Position numbers and translations under genes: made by a program. Positions 35,068 to 44,440 of a stretch of 64,000 nt of DNA are shown in pieces; within the stretch, counting starts at the first letter, position 1; every line of letters starts with the position of its first letter. The notes below the pieces were generated by a model. It ran no database searches. It was not told where the DNA came from and saw nothing but the letters and a program-made list of their open reading frames with translations. The DNA lies in contig NZ_JARKIN010000001.1 of assembly GCF_029351045.1 (NCBI RefSeq), positions 4,080,501-4,144,500 of the forward strand. The letters are read 5' to 3'. The stretch is from Streptomyces sp. WMMB303. Lineage in GTDB: Bacteria > Actinomycetota > Actinomycetes > Streptomycetales > Streptomycetaceae.

Positions 35068-35871
35068 ATGAGTGGAAAAGCGGAGGACATCGGGACCGGT
35101 AAGCAGTCCAGAGGCGCGGCTGCCTCGGTCCAGTCGGTCGACCGCGCGGTGAGCGTGCTGGAGATCCTGGCCCGGCACGGTGACGCGGGAGTGACCGAGA
35201 TCGCGGAGGAGCTGGGGGTCCACAAGTCGACGGCGTTCCGGCTGCTCGGCGTCCTGGAGGCCAGGGGCCTGGTCTCCCAGGAACAGGAGCGGGGCAAGTA
35301 CTACCTGGGCCCGGGCGTGCTGCGACTGGCCGGGGCCGCGGCCTCCCGCCTGGACATCTCGCAGGAGGGTGCGCCGGTCTGCCGCGAACTGGCCGAGGAG
35401 GCCGGGGAGACGGCGAACATCGCGGTGCTGGACGACGACGCGGCGGTCAACATCATGCAGGCCCGCGGCTCGTCGTCGGTTACCGCGCAGAACTGGCTGG
35501 GCAGACGCACTCCTCTGCACGCCACCTCCAGCGGCAAGGCGCTGCTGGCACACCAGCCCAAGTCGGTGCAGGAGAGCGTGCTCTCGCGCAAGCTGCCGCG
35601 ACTGACGGAGTCGACCGTGGTCTCCGCGGCGGAGCTGCGCGCGGAACTGAAGGCGGTGGCCACCTCCGGTTTCGCGATGGCACGGGACGAGCTGGAGCTC
35701 GGTCTGCACGCGGTGGCGGCGCCGGTGCGCGCCCACGACGGCAAGGTGATCGGCGCGATCAGCGTCTCGGGACCGTCCTATCGACTCGAGGAGGAACAGC
35801 TCCAGGAGGTGGCCAAGCGCACCATGGCGGCGGCGCAGGACCTCTCCCGGCGGATGGGCTACGCCTACTGA
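35068..35871 (+). CDS. IclR-family transcriptional regulator
   Basis: 267 residues. The winged HTH is at about 25-85 (VTEIAEELGVHKSTAFRLLG), followed by the IclR effector domain (TPLHATSSGKALLAHQP and a C-terminal AISVSGPSYRL). Its position between the ferredoxin/reductase operon and the demethylation operon makes it the probable regulator of both, responding perhaps to betaine or dimethylglycine. The ATG at 35068 has a weak ribosome site. A strong terminator follows the stop codon. Confidence 0.92.
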   Translation: MSGKAEDIGTGKQSRGAAASVQSVDRAVSVLEILARHGDAGVTEIAEELGVHKSTAFRLLGVLEARGLVSQEQERGKYYLGPGVLRLAGAAASRLDISQEGAPVCRELAEEAGETANIAVLDDDAAVNIMQARGSSSVTAQNWLGRRTPLHATSSGKALLAHQPKSVQESVLSRKLPRLTESTVVSAAELRAELKAVATSGFAMARDELELGLHAVAAPVRAHDGKVIGAISVSGPSYRLEEEQLQEVAKRTMAAAQDLSRRMGYAY

Positions 35872-35972
35872 CCGACGGCGGGAGCGGCGGCACGGGTGGC
35901 GCCGCACCGCGCGCGAGAACGGGCAATTTCTGATGGGGCATCAGTTACAGCAGCGCCCCGACCTCCCATAAC

Positions 35973-36012
35973 TGCGGGTCCGGCACCGGCCGGGCCCGCA
36001 GTGCGTTTTTCT
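35973..36012 (+). terminator. Rho-independent terminator after the IclR gene
   Basis: ACTGCGGG (35973-35980) pairs with CCCGCAGT (35997-36004), with further internal CCGG pairing, and is followed by GCGTTTTT (36005-36012). The stem plus T-run is a standard terminator for the IclR gene. Confidence 0.85.
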
Positions 36013-36047
36013 GACGCCTCGTCACCAACAGCTGATCCACATCTCTT

Positions 36048-36077
36048 GACGGGCGAGGTTCGGCGTTCTCACTATGT
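36048..36077 (+). promoter_or_regulatory. Promoter of the demethylation operon
   Basis: A -35 box TTGACG at 36048-36053 is followed after 18 bases by CACTAT at 36072-36077. It lies just after the IclR terminator and about 50 bases upstream of the dehydrogenase ATG, and it overlaps the palindrome CTATG-n5-CATAG. Confidence 0.6.
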
Positions 36078-36088
36078 CTCCCATAGCG
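36074..36088. promoter_or_regulatory. Palindromic operator at the demethylation operon
   Basis: CTATG (36074-36078) and CATAG (36084-36088) form a perfect inverted repeat with a five-base spacer, placed over the -10 box and likely transcription start. IclR-type regulators commonly bind such sites. Two GCGCAAC-like motifs follow within 25 bases. Confidence 0.5.
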
Positions 36089-36128
36089 CAACCAGTCGTG
36101 CACTACGCAACAACTGCGAGGTCTGGGA

Positions 36129-37217
36129 ATGCCACACGAGGTCCGCGCTGTCATCGCGATGAAGAAGGACGCCCCGGTCGAGGTGCAGCCGGTCCTGGTA
36201 CCGGATCCCGGCCCGGGCGAAGTCCTCGTCTCGATCCAGGCATGCGGTGTCTGCCACACCGATCTGCACTACCGGGAGGGCGCCGTCGACAGCGACGGCT
36301 TCCCCTTCCTGCTGGGCCACGAGGCCGCGGGCATCGTCGAAGCGACGGGCCCCGGCGTCACCGAACTGCGCCCCGGCGACTTCGTCGTACTCGCCTGGCG
36401 CGCACCGTGCGGAAGCTGCCGCTCCTGCCGCAAGGGGCGGCCCTGGTACTGCTTCGACTCGCGCAACGCCCGGCAGCCGATGACGCTGCTGGACGGCACT
36501 CCTCTGACCCCCGCGCTCGGTATCGGCGCGTTCGCCGACAAGACGCTGGTCGACGCGGGCCAGGCCGTCAAGGTCGACCCGGCCGCACGCCCCGAGGCAG
36601 CCGGTCTCGTCGGCTGCGGGGTGATGGCAGGCTGGGGAGCCGCCGTGCACACCGGAGGCGTGACCCACGGCGACACCGTGGCCGTCATCGGCTGCGGCGG
36701 AGTGGGCAACGCCGCCGTAGCGGCCGCCTCCCTGGCCGGGGCGCGCCGCGTCATCGCCGTCGACATCGACGACGGCAAACTGGACACCGCCACCCGGTTC
36801 GGTGCCACCCACAGCGTCAACTCGCGCGGCACCGATCCCGTCGCGGCCGTCCGCGAACTGACCGGCGGCCACGGTGCGGACCTCGTCGTCGAGGCCGTCG
36901 GCCGCCCGGAGACCTATCTGCAGGGGTTCGCCATGCGCGACCTGGCGGGTGTGCTCGTCCTGGCGGGGGTCCCCGCCCCGGACGTGACGATCGAACTCCC
37001 GTTCCAGGAACTCTTCGCGCGGGGCGGCGCCCTGGCCTCGTCCTGGTACGGGGACTGTCTGCCCAGCCGGGACTTCCCCGTCCTGATCGACCTCTATCTC
37101 AGCGGCAAACTCGACCTGGGCGCCTTCGTCACCGAGACGGTCGCGCTGGACGAGGTCGAGGTCGCCTTCGAACGGATGCAGCGCGGCAAGGTGCTGCGAT
37201 CGGTGGTGGTCCTGTGA
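36129..37217 (+). CDS. S-(hydroxymethyl)mycothiol dehydrogenase-like zinc alcohol dehydrogenase
   Basis: 362 residues of the zinc MDR family. The catalytic site shows CGVCHTD (Cys42) and GHEAAG (His64, Glu65). The structural zinc site has Cys94, 97, 100 and 108. The NAD motif GCGGVGNAAV is near residue 197. It groups by pattern with mycothiol-dependent formaldehyde dehydrogenases. Here it would remove formaldehyde released by the two demethylating oxidases in the same operon. It is the first gene of the operon, coupled by GTGA to the dimethylglycine oxidase gene. Confidence 0.88.
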   Translation: MPHEVRAVIAMKKDAPVEVQPVLVPDPGPGEVLVSIQACGVCHTDLHYREGAVDSDGFPFLLGHEAAGIVEATGPGVTELRPGDFVVLAWRAPCGSCRSCRKGRPWYCFDSRNARQPMTLLDGTPLTPALGIGAFADKTLVDAGQAVKVDPAARPEAAGLVGCGVMAGWGAAVHTGGVTHGDTVAVIGCGGVGNAAVAAASLAGARRVIAVDIDDGKLDTATRFGATHSVNSRGTDPVAAVRELTGGHGADLVVEAVGRPETYLQGFAMRDLAGVLVLAGVPAPDVTIELPFQELFARGGALASSWYGDCLPSRDFPVLIDLYLSGKLDLGAFVTETVALDEVEVAFERMQRGKVLRSVVVL

Positions 37218-39751
37218 ACACTCCTGCCCCGGAGCCCGCCCGCGGGTCTCCCTCCGCCCCACCCGCCCCGGCCTCCGGTCCGCAGGCCGGCTCCCGGAGC
37301 GCCCGCGTCGTCATCGTCGGTGCCGGAATCGTCGGCTGCTCGCTGGCCGACGAGTTGACGGCACGCGGCTGGCGCGACGTCACCGTGCTCGAACAGGGCC
37401 CACTGGCCTCCCCCGGCGGCTCCACCTCGCACGCGCCCGGCCTGGTGTTCCGCACCAGCCCCTCGCGGACCCTCACCCAGTACGCGCGCTACACCGTGGA
37501 GAAGTTCACCGGGCTGCGGCAGGCCGGGCGCCCCTGCTTCCTGCCGGTGGGCGGGCTGGAGGTGGCCACCACCGAGGCCCGCCGGCTGGACCTGTACCGC
37601 AAGGCCGGGCTCGCGGCCGCCTGGGGCGTGGAGGGCGAACTCGTCGGCCCCGCGCGGTGTGCCGAGCTGTTCCCGATGCTCGACCCCGACTCCGTGCTCG
37701 GCGGATTCCACACCCCCGGTGACGGGCTGGCCCGCGCCGTGGACGCCTGCCAGGCACAGATCGAGCGCGCTTCCCGGCGCGGGGCCCGCTTCCTGGAGCG
37801 GCACACGGTCACCGGCGTGGAGCGGGAAGCAGGCCGGGTCACCGGCGTCGTCACCGACCGCGGCAGCTTCCCGGCCGACCATGTGGTCTCGGCTGCCGGG
37901 TTCTGGGGCCCGGTGATCGGTGCCATGGCCGGAGTGGAGGTACCGCTGCTGCCGCTCGCGCACCAGTACGCGACCACGGCGCCGCTGCGGGAGCTGACCG
38001 GCGCCGCGACCGGTGGCGACGAGGCCGTGCGGCCGATCCTGCGCCACCAGGACCACGACCTGTACTACCGCGAGCACCTCGATCCGGCGGGCGGTGACGG
38101 CCGGGTCGGCATCGGCACCTACGCGCACCGTCCGCTGCCCGTCGACCCGTACGCGGTACTGCCCTACGACCAGGCACCCGAGATGCCCTCCTCGCTGCCC
38201 TTCACCGCGGAGGACTTCGCCCCGAGCTGGACGGAGACCGGCCGCCTGCTGCCCCGCCTGGCCGCCTCCCGGGTGGACAGGGGCTTCAACGGCGTCTTCT
38301 CCTTCACCCCGGACGGGATGCCGCTGCTGGGCGAGTCCGGTGCGGTGCGCGGTTTCTGGTTCGCCGAGGCAGTCTGGGTCACCCACTCCGCGGGCGCCGC
38401 ACGCGCCGTCGCCGAGCTGATGACCGAGGGCCGCACCACGGTCGACGCCCACGAGTGCGATCCGCACCGCTTCGAGCGGGCCCAGCGCTCCCCTGCCTAT
38501 GTGCGCGAGCGCGGGGAGCGCAGCTTCGTCGAGGTGTACGACGTGATCCACCCGCTCCAACCACCCGCCACGGCCCGCCCGCTGCGCACCAGCCCCTTCT
38601 ATCCGCGGCAGCGGGAACTGGGCGCCCACTTCCTGGAGTCGGGCGGCTGGGAGCGCCCGCACTGGTACGAGGCCAACGCCCCGCTGGTGGAACAGCTCGG
38701 CCTGCGTCCGCCCGAGCGCGACCCGTGGTCGGCGCGGCACTGGTCACCGATCGCCGCGGCCGAGGCGAAGCTGACCCGCGAGCGGGTGGCGCTCTACGAC
38801 ATGACACCGCTGCGGCGGCTGGAGGTCACCGGGCCCGGCTCGCTCCCCTTCCTGCAGCGGATGACCAGCAACAACCTCAAGAAGCGCCCGGGTTCGGTCA
38901 CCTACACGCTGCTGCTGGACGAGAGCGGCGGCATCCGCAGCGACCTGACCGCCGCGCGGCTGGGACCCGAACGCTGGCAGCTGGGCGCCAACACCCCGGC
39001 CGATCTGGACTGGCTCGTCCGGCACGCGCCCGACGACGTCCACATCCGGGACATCACCTCCGGCACCTGCTGCATCGGGGTGTGGGGCCCGCTCGCCCGG
39101 GAACTGGTGCAGCCGCTGACCCCCGCCGACTTCTCCCACGAGGCCTTCGGCTACTTCAAGGCACGCGAGACCTACCTGGGCGACGTCCCGGTGACGGCGC
39201 TGCGGGTGAGCTACGTGGGCGAGCTGGGCTGGGAACTGTACGCGGACGCCGATGTCGGGCTGCGGCTGTGGGACACCCTCTGGGAGGCCGGACAGCGGCT
39301 CGGCGTCGTCGCCGCGGGCCGCAGCGCCTTCAACAGCCTGCGGCTGGAGAAGGGGTACCGCGCCTGGGGTGCCGACATGACCGCCGAGCACACCCCGGAA
39401 GAGGCCGGTGTCGGCTTCGCCGTACGCCCCGCCAAGGGCGACTTCCTCGGGCGGGACGCGCTGGCCGCGCGGAGCGCACCGGAGCGGAAGCTGGTGTGCC
39501 TCACCCTGGACGATCCGGCCGCGGTCGTCATGGGCAGCGAGCCGGTCCATGTCGACGGGGTCGTCGACGGATACGTGACCAGCGCGTCGTACGGCTACAG
39601 CGTGGGGCGCTGCGTCGCCTACGCCTGGGTGCCGGCCCGCACCGCCGTGCCGGGCACCTCCGTCGCCGTCGAGTACTTCGGCGACAAGGTCGCGGCCACG
39701 GTCGCCGCCGAGCCCCTGTTCGACCCCGAGATGGCCCGGATCCGCCGCTAG
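37214..39751 (+). CDS. Dimethylglycine oxidase-like FAD/GcvT fusion enzyme
   Basis: 845 residues, close to Arthrobacter dimethylglycine oxidase. The FAD domain starts VVIVGAGIVGCSLADEL, and the covalent-FAD histidine is His73 in STSHAPGLVF. The C-terminal half is a GcvT folate-binding domain (MTSNNLKKRPGSVTYTLLLD and the end region SVGRCVAYAWVP). It oxidises dimethylglycine to sarcosine and can pass the methyl carbon to tetrahydrofolate or release formaldehyde. The GTG start is coupled to the dehydrogenase gene. An N-terminal Pro/Ala-rich tail of about 30 residues precedes the FAD domain. Confidence 0.93.
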   Translation: MNTPAPEPARGSPSAPPAPASGPQAGSRSARVVIVGAGIVGCSLADELTARGWRDVTVLEQGPLASPGGSTSHAPGLVFRTSPSRTLTQYARYTVEKFTGLRQAGRPCFLPVGGLEVATTEARRLDLYRKAGLAAAWGVEGELVGPARCAELFPMLDPDSVLGGFHTPGDGLARAVDACQAQIERASRRGARFLERHTVTGVEREAGRVTGVVTDRGSFPADHVVSAAGFWGPVIGAMAGVEVPLLPLAHQYATTAPLRELTGAATGGDEAVRPILRHQDHDLYYREHLDPAGGDGRVGIGTYAHRPLPVDPYAVLPYDQAPEMPSSLPFTAEDFAPSWTETGRLLPRLAASRVDRGFNGVFSFTPDGMPLLGESGAVRGFWFAEAVWVTHSAGAARAVAELMTEGRTTVDAHECDPHRFERAQRSPAYVRERGERSFVEVYDVIHPLQPPATARPLRTSPFYPRQRELGAHFLESGGWERPHWYEANAPLVEQLGLRPPERDPWSARHWSPIAAAEAKLTRERVALYDMTPLRRLEVTGPGSLPFLQRMTSNNLKKRPGSVTYTLLLDESGGIRSDLTAARLGPERWQLGANTPADLDWLVRHAPDDVHIRDITSGTCCIGVWGPLARELVQPLTPADFSHEAFGYFKARETYLGDVPVTALRVSYVGELGWELYADADVGLRLWDTLWEAGQRLGVVAAGRSAFNSLRLEKGYRAWGADMTAEHTPEEAGVGFAVRPAKGDFLGRDALAARSAPERKLVCLTLDDPAAVVMGSEPVHVDGVVDGYVTSASYGYSVGRCVAYAWVPARTAVPGTSVAVEYFGDKVAATVAAEPLFDPEMARIRR

Positions 39752-39928
39752 CCCACGGTACCGCCCGCCCCCGCTCCTCCTCTCCGGCCCCGGTCCGCCG
39801 CTCCGCTCCCCGTTCGTCCGCGCCGCGGGCGAGGCATGCCTCGTGCCGGGTGCGGAGGCGGCGCCGGGAGGCCGGATCCCGCCCGGTGCGGGGAGCGGGC
39901 GGGACCCGGCACCCGAAGGAGACCCGCA

Positions 39929-41128
39929 ATGCCGCATTCCCGCGATGTCATCGTCCTCGGTCTCGGCGGCATGGGCAGTGCCGCCGCCTACCACCTGGCC
40001 GCCCGCGGCCACCGCGTCCTGGGGCTGGAGCGCTTCGGCCCCGCGCACCACCGCGGCTCCAGCCACGGCGGTTCCCGCATCGTGCGGCAGTCCTACTTCG
40101 AGGACCCCGCCTACGTCCCGCTGCTGCTGCGCTCCTACGAACTGTTCGCGAAGCTGGAGCACGACACCGGCCGCAGCATCGCCACCCTGTGCGGCGGCGT
40201 GATGGTCGGCCGCCCCGAGAGCCGCACGGTCTCCGGAAGCCTGCGCTCGGCCCGGCAGTGGGACCTCCCGCACGAGATGCTGGACGCCGCCGAGGTGCGG
40301 CGCCGCTTCCCGACCCTGACACCGGCGGACGACGAGGTCGCGCTGTACGAGGCGCGCGCCGGGTTCGTCCGCCCCGAGGCGACCGTCGCGGGGCACCTCC
40401 AGCTCGCCCAGCAGGCCGGAGCCGACCTGCGGTTCGAGGAGCCGGTCACCCGCTGGGAAGTACTCCCGGGCGGCAGGGGCGTACGCGTCCATACGACGGA
40501 CGACGTCTACAGCGCCGGGCACCTGGTGGTGTGCCCCGGCGCGTGGGCGCCCCGCCTGCTGGCCGGCCTCGGGGCGCACTTCACCGTCGAGCGGCAGGTC
40601 ATGTACTGGTTCCGGCCGCGCGGCAGCAGCGCGCCGTTCACCCCGGAGCGGCACCCCGTCTATGTGTGGGAGGACACCCAGGGGGTGCAGATCTACGGGT
40701 TCCCCGCGCTCGAGGGCCCGGAGGGCGGGGCGAAGGCCGCGTTCTTCCGCAAGGGCTCGCCGTGCGACCCGGAGACCGTCGAGCGCACCGTGACCGAGGC
40801 GGAGAGCGCGGCCATGGCGGCGCAGTTGCGGCCCCGCCTCCCCCAGCTGCCCGGCTCCCTGCGCAAGGCCGTCACCTGCATGTACACCACCACTCCCGAC
40901 GAGCATTTCGTCCTGGCCCGGCACCCGCTGCACCCGGAGGCGGTGACGGTCGCCTGCGGATTCTCCGGACACGGCTTCAAGTTCGTCCCCGTCATCGGCG
41001 AGATCGTCGCCGACCTGGCGCTCAACGGCACCACCGAGCACCCGATCACGCTGTTCGACCCGCGCAGGGAAGCCCTGCGGGCCCCGCACCGCCGCCTCGC
41101 CACTCCCGAGGGAGAGACCACGCCATGA
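39929..41128 (+). CDS. Monomeric sarcosine/N-methyl-amino-acid oxidase
   Basis: 399 residues. The FAD motif is VLGLGGMGSAAAYHLA, followed by GSSHGGSRIVR. Cys317 in TCMYTTTPDEHF corresponds to the covalent flavin cysteine of monomeric sarcosine oxidase, and GHGFKFVPVIGE completes the family pattern. It should oxidise sarcosine to glycine with release of formaldehyde and hydrogen peroxide. ACCCGAAGGAG lies upstream. The stop overlaps the Rieske oxygenase start. A 177-base gap without genes separates it from the dimethylglycine oxidase gene. Confidence 0.92.
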   Translation: MPHSRDVIVLGLGGMGSAAAYHLAARGHRVLGLERFGPAHHRGSSHGGSRIVRQSYFEDPAYVPLLLRSYELFAKLEHDTGRSIATLCGGVMVGRPESRTVSGSLRSARQWDLPHEMLDAAEVRRRFPTLTPADDEVALYEARAGFVRPEATVAGHLQLAQQAGADLRFEEPVTRWEVLPGGRGVRVHTTDDVYSAGHLVVCPGAWAPRLLAGLGAHFTVERQVMYWFRPRGSSAPFTPERHPVYVWEDTQGVQIYGFPALEGPEGGAKAAFFRKGSPCDPETVERTVTEAESAAMAAQLRPRLPQLPGSLRKAVTCMYTTTPDEHFVLARHPLHPEAVTVACGFSGHGFKFVPVIGEIVADLALNGTTEHPITLFDPRREALRAPHRRLATPEGETTP

Positions 41129-42246
41129 CGACCGCTGCCGGCAGCCTGCTGGCCACCCTGCCAGGGGACCGCTACACCGATCCGGAGAACTTCCGGCGCG
41201 AGCAGGAGCGCATCTTCGAGACCGCGTGGTTCTGCGCGGTCCGCTCGGCCGACCTCGACAAACCCGGCGCCTACCGCACCGTCCAGGTGGGCCGGGAGAG
41301 CGTGCTGATCACCCGGAACCGCCGGGGCGGGCTGCGGGCCTTCCTCAACGTCTGCCGGCACCGCGGGGCACGGCTGTGCACGGAGCAGGCAGGCCAGGTG
41401 CGGCGCAGCCTGCAGTGCCCGTACCACGCCTGGACTTACGATCTGGACGGTGCGCTGACGGCGGCACCCAATCTGACCCGGATGCCGGACGTGGACCGTG
41501 CCTCCTACGGGTTGCACACGGTGGAGCTGCGCGAATGGCTGGGGTACGCCTGGGTGTGCCTGGCCGCCGAGCCGCCGTCGTTCGAGGAGACGGTCGTGGA
41601 CGGGGTCGCCGAGCGGCTGGGCGGCGACGAGGTGATCGGGCACTACGGCATCGACTCGCTGGCCCTGGGCCACCGCCACACCTACGACGTCGCGGCCAAC
41701 TGGAAGCTGATCGTCGAGAACTTCATGGAGTGCTACCACTGCGCCACCATCCATCCGGAACTGACCGAGGTGCTCCCCGAGTTCGCCGACGGGTTCGCAG
41801 CCCAGTACTACACCGGGCACGGCCCCGCGTTCGCGGACGGGGCCGAGGGGTTCACCGTGGACGGCGGCGCCGGCTTCCCGCGGCTGCCGGGCGTACCGGA
41901 CGCGCACGACCGCCGCTACTACGCGCTCACGATCCGGCCGCAGGTGTTCGTCAACCTGGTGCCCGACCATGTGATCGTGCACCGGATGTTCCCGCTGGCG
42001 CAGGACCGCACGGTCGTCGAGTGCGACTGGCTGTACGCGCCGGAGGTGGTCGCGGGCGGCGCGGACGTCTCGCACTCGGCCGAACTCTTCCACCGGGTCA
42101 ATCTCCAGGACTTCGACGCCTGCGAACGCACCCAGCCCGCCATGGCCTCCCGCGCCTACCGGAAGGGCGGGGTGCTGGTCCCCAGCGAGCACCACATCGG
42201 GGACTTCCACACCTGGGTGACCGGGCAGCTCGCCGACCCCGGCTGA
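41125..42246 (+). CDS. Rieske non-heme iron oxygenase, probable glycine betaine demethylase
   Basis: 373 residues. The Rieske centre is Cys77-x-His79 (CRHRGA) and Cys98-xx-His101 (CPYHAW). The mononuclear iron site has His205 and His210 in ENFMECYHCATIHPEL. It resembles GbcA-type oxygenases that demethylate glycine betaine to dimethylglycine. This fits its position with dimethylglycine and sarcosine oxidases. Electrons should come from the ferredoxin and reductase at 33258-34810. Stachydrine or another quaternary amine is a possible alternative substrate. It is the last gene of the operon. Confidence 0.9.
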   Translation: MTTAAGSLLATLPGDRYTDPENFRREQERIFETAWFCAVRSADLDKPGAYRTVQVGRESVLITRNRRGGLRAFLNVCRHRGARLCTEQAGQVRRSLQCPYHAWTYDLDGALTAAPNLTRMPDVDRASYGLHTVELREWLGYAWVCLAAEPPSFEETVVDGVAERLGGDEVIGHYGIDSLALGHRHTYDVAANWKLIVENFMECYHCATIHPELTEVLPEFADGFAAQYYTGHGPAFADGAEGFTVDGGAGFPRLPGVPDAHDRRYYALTIRPQVFVNLVPDHVIVHRMFPLAQDRTVVECDWLYAPEVVAGGADVSHSAELFHRVNLQDFDACERTQPAMASRAYRKGGVLVPSEHHIGDFHTWVTGQLADPG

Positions 42247-42279
42247 GTCACGGGCGGCAAGCGTGATGAGGTGGGGCGC

Positions 42280-42969
42280 ATGGACAGCGCGCCCCACCCC
42301 TCCCCCGCCCGTGCCCTGGCCGGCGCACGGCTCGTCGTCTTCGACTGCGACGGGGTGCTGGTGGACACCGAGCGGATCGGGCCGGAGGTCGTGGCGACCA
42401 TGGCGACCGAGGCGGGGTGGCCGCTGACGCCCGCCGACGTGCTGGAGAAGTTCCTGGGCACCCCCGAGCCGTACCTGCTGGCGCAGGTGCGCGCGCACGC
42501 CACCGGGCCCGTGGACGACGGCTGGCTCGTGGAGTACCGGGCCCGGGTGGCCGCCGCGTTCGAGGCGGCACCGCACACGATGCCGGGCGTCGGGGATGTG
42601 CTGGACGCGCTGGACGCGAGGGGCCTGCCGTACTGCGTGGCCAGCAGCGGCAGCCATCCTCGGATCCGCCACTCCTTGACCGCGACCGGGCTGTGGGGCC
42701 GTTTCGCGGGCCGGGTCTTCAGCGCGGACGACGTGCGCGAGGGCAAGCCCGCTCCCGACCTGTTCCGGCACGCGGCCACGGCCTGCGGCGTCCCGGCCGC
42801 GGAGTGCCTGGTGATCGAGGACAGCCCGGCGGGGGTCTGCGCGGCACGCGCGGCCGGCATGCCGGTGCTGGGCTACACGGGCGGGCCCACTCCGGCCGAC
42901 TGGCTCGCGGACGCGGATGCCGGGACCGTCACCGACCTGCGGGAACTCCTGCGCACCGACCGGGTGTAG
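42280..42969 (+). CDS. HAD-family hydrolase (beta-phosphoglucomutase/phosphatase type)
   Basis: 229 residues. HAD motif I is FDCDGVLVDTE, motif II is ASSGSH, motif III is GKPAPD and motif IV is VIEDSPAG. The cap domain is of the C1 type, as in small phosphatases such as phosphoglycolate or sugar phosphatases. The ATG at 42280 follows GAGGTGGGG. It is a single gene downstream of the betaine operon with no obvious functional link. Confidence 0.93.
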   Translation: MDSAPHPSPARALAGARLVVFDCDGVLVDTERIGPEVVATMATEAGWPLTPADVLEKFLGTPEPYLLAQVRAHATGPVDDGWLVEYRARVAAAFEAAPHTMPGVGDVLDALDARGLPYCVASSGSHPRIRHSLTATGLWGRFAGRVFSADDVREGKPAPDLFRHAATACGVPAAECLVIEDSPAGVCAARAAGMPVLGYTGGPTPADWLADADAGTVTDLRELLRTDRV

Positions 42970-43099
42970 GCGTCGTGCAGGCGTGCCCGGCCGGCTGTCG
43001 GTCCGGTGTCGGAGGTCTGTCGGCCGCGGTGCGGAGGCTGGGGGTGCCCCGGAGCGCCGGGAGGAGGAACTCCCGGGCCCGGTACGGAAGGAGAACCCC

Positions 43100-44302
43100 A
43101 TGGCATCCGACACCCCGGCGGGCAAGCGCGTCCTGATCTCCGGTGCGAGCGTGGCAGGGCCCGCGCTGGCCCACTGGCTGAACCGCTACGGCTTCCACGT
43201 CACGGTGGTCGAACGCGCTGCCGGGCTGCGCCCCGGCGGCCAGGCGATCGACGTCCGCGGGACCGCGATCGAGGTGGCCGCGCGGATGGGCGTCCTGGAC
43301 GAACTGCGAGAGCACGCGACCGACCTGCGCGGCATGTCCGTGCTGGACGTGGACGGCAACGAGACGTACAGCACCACCGAGGCCACCGCCAGCGGCGGTC
43401 GGCTGGACCGCGACGACGTCGAGATCCTCCGCGACGACCTCGCCGGCATCCTGGTGCGGGCCGGTGGCCCTGGAGTCGAGTACCTCTTCGACGACTCGAT
43501 AGCCGCGCTCGACGAGCGCCCGGAGGAGATCCGGGTGCGCTTCGCCGGTGGCCATGAGCGCGCTTTCGACCTCGTCGTCGGCGCCGACGGCATCCACTCG
43601 CACACCCGCTCCCTGGTCTTCGGCCCGGAGGAGCGCCACCTGCGCCCCATGGCGGGGCATCTGGGCGTCTGGACTGCCCCGAACGTCCTGGACCTGGACC
43701 GCTGGCAGCTCGCCTATCTGACCGGCGACCCGGACGCGTGGGGCTGTCTGACGATGAGCGTGCGCAAGAACGCCGAACTGCGCGTCTACGTCGGGCTGAG
43801 CGGCGTGGATCGCGCGGACCGGGAGCTGCGCGACCCGCAGGCCCAGAAGCAGCTGATCGCCGAGCGGTTCGCGCACGTGGGCTGGGAGATGCCGCGTCTG
43901 CTGGAGTACATGTGGGAGGCGCCCGACTTCCACTTCGACGGGGGCGCCCAGGTCCATCTGGACTCCTGGTCCAGGGGCCGGGTGGTGCTGCTGGGCGACG
44001 CCGGCTACTGCGGCTCGCCCGCCTCCGGGCAGGGCACCAGTATGGCGATGGTCGGCGCGTATGTGCTGGCGGGGGAGCTGAAGGCCGCGGACGGCGATCA
44101 CCGCACGGCCTTCGCCGCGTACGAGCGCGAGTTGCGCGACTGGGTCACCGCCAACCAGGCGCTGGCGCACCGGTCGGCCGCGAGCGGCGAACACGGAGCC
44201 CCGCAGGAGGCGGCCGGGGCTCCGAAAGTCGCCTCCGAGGTGCTCGACCTGAGTGACGACTACTACGCCGTCACGGACGGCTTCGCGCTGCGCGACTACT
44301 GA
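43100..44302 (+). CDS. FAD-dependent aromatic/tetracycline-type monooxygenase
   Basis: 400 residues. The FAD motif is LISGASVAGPALAHWLN, the DG motif is VVGADGIHSHTR, and GDAGYCGSPASGQGTSMA is the second FAD site. The class is group A flavin hydroxylases (TetX/PHBH type), which hydroxylate aromatic or polycyclic substrates with NAD(P)H and oxygen. The ATG at 43100 follows AAGGAG. The remnant of an IS982-like element lies about 140 bases downstream. Confidence 0.9.
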   Translation: MASDTPAGKRVLISGASVAGPALAHWLNRYGFHVTVVERAAGLRPGGQAIDVRGTAIEVAARMGVLDELREHATDLRGMSVLDVDGNETYSTTEATASGGRLDRDDVEILRDDLAGILVRAGGPGVEYLFDDSIAALDERPEEIRVRFAGGHERAFDLVVGADGIHSHTRSLVFGPEERHLRPMAGHLGVWTAPNVLDLDRWQLAYLTGDPDAWGCLTMSVRKNAELRVYVGLSGVDRADRELRDPQAQKQLIAERFAHVGWEMPRLLEYMWEAPDFHFDGGAQVHLDSWSRGRVVLLGDAGYCGSPASGQGTSMAMVGAYVLAGELKAADGDHRTAFAAYERELRDWVTANQALAHRSAASGEHGAPQEAAGAPKVASEVLDLSDDYYAVTDGFALRDY

Positions 44303-44440
44303 CGGCGCACCGCCGCCGGCGGCCGCCGTCGCCGGGGCGGCCGCCGGTCCCGCTCTCCGCCGGGGACGGCCCCGCCCCGGGGCCGACGTTCAGCACTCGG
44401 GCAAGGGCACCTCAGGTGCCGTGGCTCGAGGCTGCGGAGG
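44303..44440. other. GC-rich spacer before the IS982 remnant
   Basis: Between the monooxygenase stop and the IS-like end at 44441 there are several overlapping GC palindromes (CGCCGCCGGCGGCCGCC around 44310-44327) that could terminate transcription, but no T-run and no gene. Confidence 0.35.

Noticed and set aside
38455..41124. A very long plus-strand frame leading into the Rieske oxygenase
   Set aside because: It is a shadow of the dimethylglycine and sarcosine oxidase genes, which have intact motifs in their own frames.
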